From Bisporella sp. PMI_857 (lineage: Eukaryota > Ascomycota > Leotiomycetes > Helotiales > Helotiaceae): a stretch of DNA of 64,000 nucleotides. Below are positions 58,430-64,000 of the stretch, one piece after another; position 1 is the stretch's first letter, and each line of letters begins with the position of its first letter. The DNA lies in assembly GCA_021307315.1 (NCBI GenBank), contig JAJSPD010000043.1, positions 62,001 to 126,000 on the forward strand. The letters are read 5' to 3'. The notes under the pieces were generated by a model, which did not search any database, had not been told where the DNA came from, and worked only from the letters and a program-made list of their open reading frames with translations. Made by a program: the position numbers and the translations under genes.

Positions 58430-59406
58430 GCATTATATTTTACAGCTCTATTGTACACATTAGACATTATAATAGTGGCAGGTGCCTAAGGCGCCATCGT
58501 CGAAACATTTAGCCAGGCGTCGCAATTAGCATGGGTAGGTGCTAGCTTCCCCTAGGGATCGGTGGCCGTCATCCTCCACTATAGCAGCATATATACGAAA
58601 TACATCATGACGTGGCTGCACATCTTCGGCATGGTATTTCCCAGGCAGGAAGTGACCTTTGCGACGCGGCGCCAACGATGAATGCACTGATTGTAAGCGA
58701 GCTACTGTCTAGCGCTGGTGGGACAGGCATATATTTGGGTGGTTTAAATCATTTCAATTCACCCACAACGACACGCTGCTCGTGGCTGCCGTGCGCCTGC
58801 TCCCCTTATTCCTCGTCACCACCATCATGAGCCTTGCAACCAGCTTTCTGCTCTCATAGTTAAGACTCTACATACCTTTCTACCCCCTCTCCGTATCCCG
58901 ATTACTCTCGGCGGTGCTTTACCTCGCATACCTCCTGCCCTCGACCTCCACGACCACCATTTATATAATTACGGTCCTGATAGCCCTGGGCACCGGCATA
59001 ACGCTGCAGCTTGGCTATGTGGTCTCCTCATTAACCGTCAGCCACAAGATACCACAAATAGCATATCTTTTCGGAATGTATCATAGATCGGGTCGAAAGC
59101 CATCAGTCTTGTCGTTGTAGGGCAGGTGTTCCAGTCCGAGCTCAAGAGAAACTTGGGAGCAGTGATGAGTGGTCAGGGATTTGGTGCGGAAGACATACGG
59201 GATGCAGATTCAGGTGCTCAGAGTAAGGTCTTACATCGCCTGAGTGGTGAATGGTGGGGGGGGGGGGGGGAAGGGGGGTTGGCGATATTGGGATTGCAGC
59301 GGCGATGCAACAGCCATTTATATTGGTGATTGTAGTGATTGTGGCGATTGGTATATGTGGGACGAAGAGGGAGAGGTTGTATGGGAAGATTGCCATAACT
59401 AGGTAA
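58430..59406 (+). pseudogene. Major facilitator superfamily (DHA-type) transporter pseudogene
   Basis: Across shifting frames the plus strand reads FTALLYTLDIIIVAG, TAA stop, GAIVETFSQASQLAWVGASF, TAG stop, then YIMTWLHIFGMVF, and one frame over GSDLCDAAPTMNALIVSELL with GGTGIYLGGLNHF. These are helices 1-4 of fungal 14-helix drug transporters. The middle of the protein is missing. The C-terminus is again readable (YIITVLIALGTGITLQLGY, VFQSELKRNLGAVMSGQGF, QQPFILVIVVIVAIGICGTK, KRERLYGK), interrupted by a G14 run at 59257-59270. At least two stops, two frameshifts and a central deletion make it non-functional. Confidence 0.88.
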
Positions 59407-60135
59407 TGCGATAGTGTGCAAAAGAATAAGCATCACAGTTGAGACTCTTCCTGAAACGTAGGGCTTATGAAACTGAAACGACAACAGAATCTGAGGTCTC
59501 CAAAGCTTTGAATTCTTCAAGGCGGACTAGGATATCCAACTCTTGAATGTAAATAACTATAGCATCGAAGGAATTTTGAAGCAACATGGTAGAAAGTAGA
59601 AAATTGAAGCATCAGCAATAACCTGTGTCTCTCAGTACTTATGGGAAACCGATCTAGTGGCAGGTTTAACGCAAGGAGTATGTACTTATATAGTTTATCC
59701 GAAGAAATTGCTAACGAACATGAATCAACTAACTTGACTTATGATGGTCATCAGTGCCCTCTCACGAGTTTTTCTATAATTTTGAAATTGCTACCTTTCA
59801 ACTCTAAAATGAGATATCTGGATTGATGTTTTAAAAGCTCCGAGACATCAACTAGTACTAAATTTGGACCAGAAAATACAGATCAGAATTGCTGTCAAAT
59901 GCCTGTATAGCTCCCTGATGATGTTGTTACAAGGTTCAGAACGAAAGCATGGCATGTCGTCGATATCAAGGTTGAGGCCCCACTTAATCCGCGTAGGTCT
60001 TGGCATTTACATCCACTAGCCAAACTGAGGCAACCACTTCATTAACAGCTTGGACAGCTGCTTGCGCCGCTTTCCATACCTACCTCTACACCTTAATGTC
60101 TGTTGCTTGAGCCATACAAGCCACTACCTCTCATT
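59407..60135. other. Intergenic upstream of VPS35
   Basis: About 730 bp of mostly AT-rich sequence, becoming CT-rich toward 60100. It should contain the VPS35 promoter and leader. No other gene is seen. Confidence 0.4.
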
Positions 60136-62996
60136 ATGGCGAGCCCACCAGCTGTGGAGGACCAGGCTCGATTGCTTGAAGATGCCTTGCTTGTAGTTCG
60201 CAATCAATCACACCTAATGCGCAAGTGCTTGGAGACACCAGGAAAGCTTATGGATGCTCTGAAATGCAGGTATGCGAGCCACGGATGATGTGGGGTCTTG
60301 TGCAGAGTCGCTGCTAAGATCACCGTATCTGGTCTACCAATGTTGCGTGCTGACTCCTGTCGTAATGTCTAGTTCTACCTTGGTTTCTGAGCTTCGCACC
60401 AGCAGCCTTGGGCCCAAACAGTATTACGAGTTATATATGGCAGTTTTTGATGCTTTGCGACACCTTTCCTCATACCTGAAGGACTCTCATCCCGTCAATC
60501 ACCTCGCCGACTTGTACGAACTCGTCCAGTATGCAGGAAACATTATCCCCCGATTATACCTTATGATAACTGTTGGAACCGTATATATGTCAATTGAGGA
60601 TGCGCCAGTTAAGGAAATTATGAAAGATATGATGGAGATGAGTAGAGGCGTTCAACATCCAATACGAGGTCTCTTCTTACGTTATTATCTTTCTGGCCAG
60701 GCCCGAGATAATCTGCCTCAGGGGAACTCGGATGGTCCTGAAGGAAACTTGCAGGATTCCATAAGCTTCATCTTGACCAATTTTGTTGAAATGAATAAGC
60801 TTTGGGTGCGTTTGCAACACCAAGGACACTCTAAGGAGCGTGATTTGAGGATCCAGGAGCGTAAAGAGCTTCAACTACTTGTGGGCAACAATCTTGTTCG
60901 ATTGAGTCAATTGGTAGATCTCGACACATACAAGAATGTCATATTACAGCCTTTGCTAGAACAGGTTGTGCAATGTCGAGATGTACTAGCACAGGAGTAC
61001 TTGCTTGAAGTCATCACTCAAGTATTTCCAGATGAGTACCATCTTCATACACTTGACCAATTTCTAGCTGCCGTTTCACGCTTGAATCCTCATGTGAACA
61101 TCAAAGTCATCGTCATTGCGTTGATGGATAGGTTATCTTCTTATGCAGCACGCGAATCAGAAGCAAATCCCTCTGAAGATCGTGAGAAATTGGAGGAAGA
61201 AGCAGTCACAAAGCTTCTTGAGAAAATTCGCCTTGGCCAGGCGACCTCCGATTCTGCTGTCTCGAATGGCGACAGTAATAAGAAGCCGGATGATGGCAAC
61301 AAGGACACATCCTCTAAAGATTCAGCCGCAGCAGACAGCAGCAACGCTTCAGAACCTGAATCAACTGCCTCGAGATCAGAAGAAAAATTAAAAGGCGAAG
61401 ATAGCCACGACAAAATTGTCGCTTCAGAGAAGAAAAGCCGCGGTATCCCCGAAAATATTAAGCTTTATGAGATATTCTTCGAGCAGGTCATAAACTTGGT
61501 CAACGCCCAACAACTTCCTATCCAAGACACTACGGCGCTCTTGGTCTCGTTGGCAAATTTGGCCCTCAATATCTATCCTGACCGACTTGATTATGTTGAC
61601 CAGGTCCTGGAATATGCCAACCAAAAAGTGAAGCAGCATGCGAACTCTCCAGATTTGCACTCTCCCGAATCACAACATAATATACTCAATCTCCTACTCG
61701 CGCCTATGAAATCTTACGTCTCGATGTTCACAGCCCTAGCTCTTCCTACATATATTCCGTTACTTCACTCACAGTCATATCCAACTCGAAGGGCAGTTGC
61801 TGGAGAAGTAGCCCGTAACCTGCAGCGGAACCAGACAAGAATCTTGACATTAAATGCGCTTGAAGGCGTCCTTGAAATCTTGAAGGTCATCATCAAGGAA
61901 GGCACTCAGACACCTGTTGGGTATCCAGGCGTCCAACAGAGAAAAGCAATCGAGACGGATGAGACTATTGAAGAGCAAGGATGGCTCGCTCGTATAGTGC
62001 ATCTAATACAAAGTGAGGACAACGACACGCAATTCAAGCTGTTACAAGCAACAAGGAAAGCATATGCAGAAGGTAACGAACGTGTAAAGTTTACCACACC
62101 CGCCTTGATCACGTCAGCCATGAAACTCGCTAGACGATACAAGTCACGCGAGCATTATGATGATAACTGGGAGTCGCAGTCATCTGCGCTTTACAAGTTC
62201 ATGCATTCATCCCTATCAACACTTTATACTCGTGTCGGTGGTTCTGCAGAGCTATGCCTCCGTTTGTTTGTCGCTTGTGGCCAGATTGCGGATCAGACCG
62301 GTGCCGAAGAGGTTAGCTATGAATTCTTTGCCCAGGCATTTACGATCTATGAAGAAGCCATCAGCGACTCCCGGGCACAATTTCAGGCGGTTTGTGTTAT
62401 TGCTGGCGCTTTACACGACACAAGGAATTTTGGCAAAGAAAATTATGACACCTTAATTACAAAGTGTGCTCTACACGGAAGCAAATTACTCAAGAAACCC
62501 GACCAATGCCGCGCAGTGTATCTTGCAAGTCACTTATGGTGGGCTGTGCCGAACGTTGCCAAAGGCGAGACAGAAGAGACACAAGGGGTATGTATTCTTT
62601 ATTCATACAGATGGGGCTTGCACTGATCTCTCATAGTTGTATCGCGATGGTAAACGAGTTCTCGAATGTCTCCAGCGTGCCCTGCGTGTTGCGGATGCAT
62701 GCATGGACACAGCAGTCTCCGTTGAACTCTTTGTCGAAATGCTTAACCGCTATGTATACTATTTTGATCAGCAAAACGAAGCAGTATGTAACCTCATATC
62801 TTATCCTTGCGCAATTGCTAATGTCTATTAGGTCACTATCAAGTATCTCAATGGTCTCATCGAGCTCATACATTCAAATCTACAGACCAATCAAGAATCA
62901 GCCACAATTGAAATGCCAAAACGGCATTTCCAACGAACACTAGAATCCATCAAGCTGCGAGGTTATGAAGGTGTCATCACTGAGGCGGCGAAGTGA
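60136..62996 (+). CDS. vps35: Retromer subunit VPS35 (886 aa)
   Basis: Four exons (60136-60269, 60373-62587, 62637-62783, 62832-62996) join in phase, with introns of 103, 49 and 48 nt. The N-terminus [18 protein letters not shown] is followed by the signature NIIPRLYLM (PRLYLM at residues 104-109), which in VPS35 mediates binding to VPS26, and the conserved segment [20 protein letters not shown]. The rest is an alpha-solenoid ending [13 protein letters not shown] polar Ser/Asp/Lys-rich insert (about 325-395) interrupts the middle, as in several fungal homologues. The protein forms the core of retromer on endosomes, recycling receptors to the Golgi. Length is between the human and yeast proteins. 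The identification is secure. Confidence 0.97.
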
Positions 62997-63617
62997 AAGT
63001 GCGCGGAGTTTAAGTAGTTTTTCCAAGATTGGTCTTGGGCAGTTTCGAGTGTAAGATGAGATTTGAGGTCTGGTGTGCACTTATCGGGTTTCGTGATAAT
63101 GCAGCCCAAGGGGATAGTACGGCTAAGAAAGCCAACCCATATGTATGAATGTAGAGTGTAGCTGTCCCTAAGAATACTTAGATAATGGGTTCTGGTCACA
63201 TGACCTGGCCATATCCGACTGTTATCTATCCTCATATTCTAGCACGTATCAAGAGACAATTATCATTAGTGACTTTAGTATGGCTATCATAGAACGGCTC
63301 TCGCTGCTTCGAAGTATAGATCATGCATCTTGCTTTGTCCTTCGGAACTGATTGATTTTAGTGTTATCAGGTCCCAAGCCTCCTAAGACCCGTGCCGAGC
63401 CACCGACATGCGTACTTACCAATATCACTGCCCTCGAGTCTTGACATCGAACACAACATCATCCGACGCTCATTAATCCCCTTATAATAATGGGTTCTAG
63501 ATCACAGCTGGACTGCTGAACAACGACCAACAATCCCAATTTCCTATCCTTATTCTAATCGCTAGATAGTGGGTTACCCAGGACCTTCCTTTTGGCCCCT
63601 GGCCACACTGCTACAAG
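62997..63617. other. Intergenic between VPS35 and the last gene
   Basis: About 620 bp holding the VPS35 3' UTR and the promoter of the next gene. The short minus-strand frame at 62963-63235 looks accidental. Confidence 0.4.
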
Positions 63618-64000
63618 ATGGTCGACGAAAAGCCCAATAAATATGAACCACTACCGATACCTACCTACGACGAAGCAATAGGATCGTCTTCGCGGACCCC
63701 TACGCCATTGCGCGTCAATGAGAGCAGCGAGCCGGCGGAACGTGAGGGGCTTCTGGCAAATGATCCCGGAGGACGGTTACCAGTTCCAACCCGGAGGGCA
63801 GGCTTTCGACCTGTAGGCACAGACGATGGACGAGATTCCTTAGAAAATGATACGTTCCTTGGTCAATCCGATGAGCGGCATTCTACAGACAGTGAGAGGG
63901 AGTCGGTGCAGCGGGAGATAGAAGAGATGGAAATTCAGGAACCACCACAACCGCAATCTGCCTGGGGAAAGCGTATTTCGAGCCTGTCCCAATCCTTATC
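63618..64000 (+). CDS. N-terminal part of a cytosol-facing, PY-motif-like protein (3' truncated by window)
   Basis: From the ATG at 63618 the frame is open to the window edge, giving 127 residues that start MVDEKPNKYEPLPIPTYDEA. The segment is disordered and acidic, with Glu/Ser-rich stretches (about 78-107) and a PxYDEA motif resembling ubiquitin-ligase (Rsp5) docking sequences. Similar N-termini precede a single membrane helix in some fungal transferrin-receptor-like (M28/PA domain) vacuolar proteins such as the Tre1/Tre2 type. That identification is a guess, since no catalytic or membrane part lies in the window. Confidence 0.55.
   Translation, partial: MVDEKPNKYEPLPIPTYDEAIGSSSRTPTPLRVNESSEPAEREGLLANDPGGRLPVPTRRAGFRPVGTDDGRDSLENDTFLGQSDERHSTDSERESVQREIEEMEIQEPPQPQSAWGKRISSLSQSL

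Overview
The window is nuclear DNA of a filamentous ascomycete. Genes are split by many short GT-AG introns (mostly 44-110 nt) with CTGAC/CTAAC-like branch points, spacers are AT-rich, and the families present (HET, 2EXR, PTH11-like rhodopsin, UstYa-like, DUF8021-like, ABCC transporter, cyanamide-hydratase-like HD protein) are typical of Pezizomycotina. A Helotiales/Leotiomycetes-type genome is my best guess, from general resemblance only. No operons, rRNA, convincing tRNA, CRISPR or phage were seen. Gene models below were built by hand, requiring splice sites and reading phase to agree.

Layout. 1-4 kb: tail of an acidic protein, a small two-exon gene, a 173-bp pogo/Fot1-type MITE and a mitochondrial carrier. 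4-11 kb: a secreted DUF8021-like protein, a long AT-rich gene desert with coding debris, and a 2EXR gene. 11-22 kb: an acidic probable nuclear protein, a secreted cytochrome b561-type membrane protein and a 700-aa HET protein. 22-28 kb: a 17-exon full-length ABCC transporter (1488 aa). 28-36 kb: a broken UstYa-like gene, a type II membrane O-fucosyltransferase-like gene with a splice-phase conflict, and a kinesin-6-like motor (811 aa). 36.7-38.7 kb: decayed phosphomannose isomerase and flavin monooxygenase copies. 39-45 kb: HD-domain hydrolase, Rossmann-fold protein, F-box protein. 45-48.4 kb: an orphan gene fragment, an internally deleted amino-acid permease pseudogene and a PTH11-like receptor gene. 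49-57.5 kb: a fungal multi-pass membrane protein, a Dap1-like heme protein, a HotDog thioesterase and a 645-aa disordered/coiled-coil protein. 58-64 kb: an MFS transporter pseudogene, retromer VPS35, and the N-terminus of a protein that runs off the window.

How it works together. Housekeeping genes (VPS35, kinesin, Dap1-like, carrier) alternate with accessory genes for efflux, self/non-self recognition, sensing and secretion, and with at least five decayed accessory genes. I see no coherent new multi-gene system. The most unusual signals are the dense pseudogene graveyard with RIP-compatible nonsense changes, a permease reduced to its two ends, and a PTH11-like gene that is full length only if 27- and 25-nt GT-AG segments are removed.
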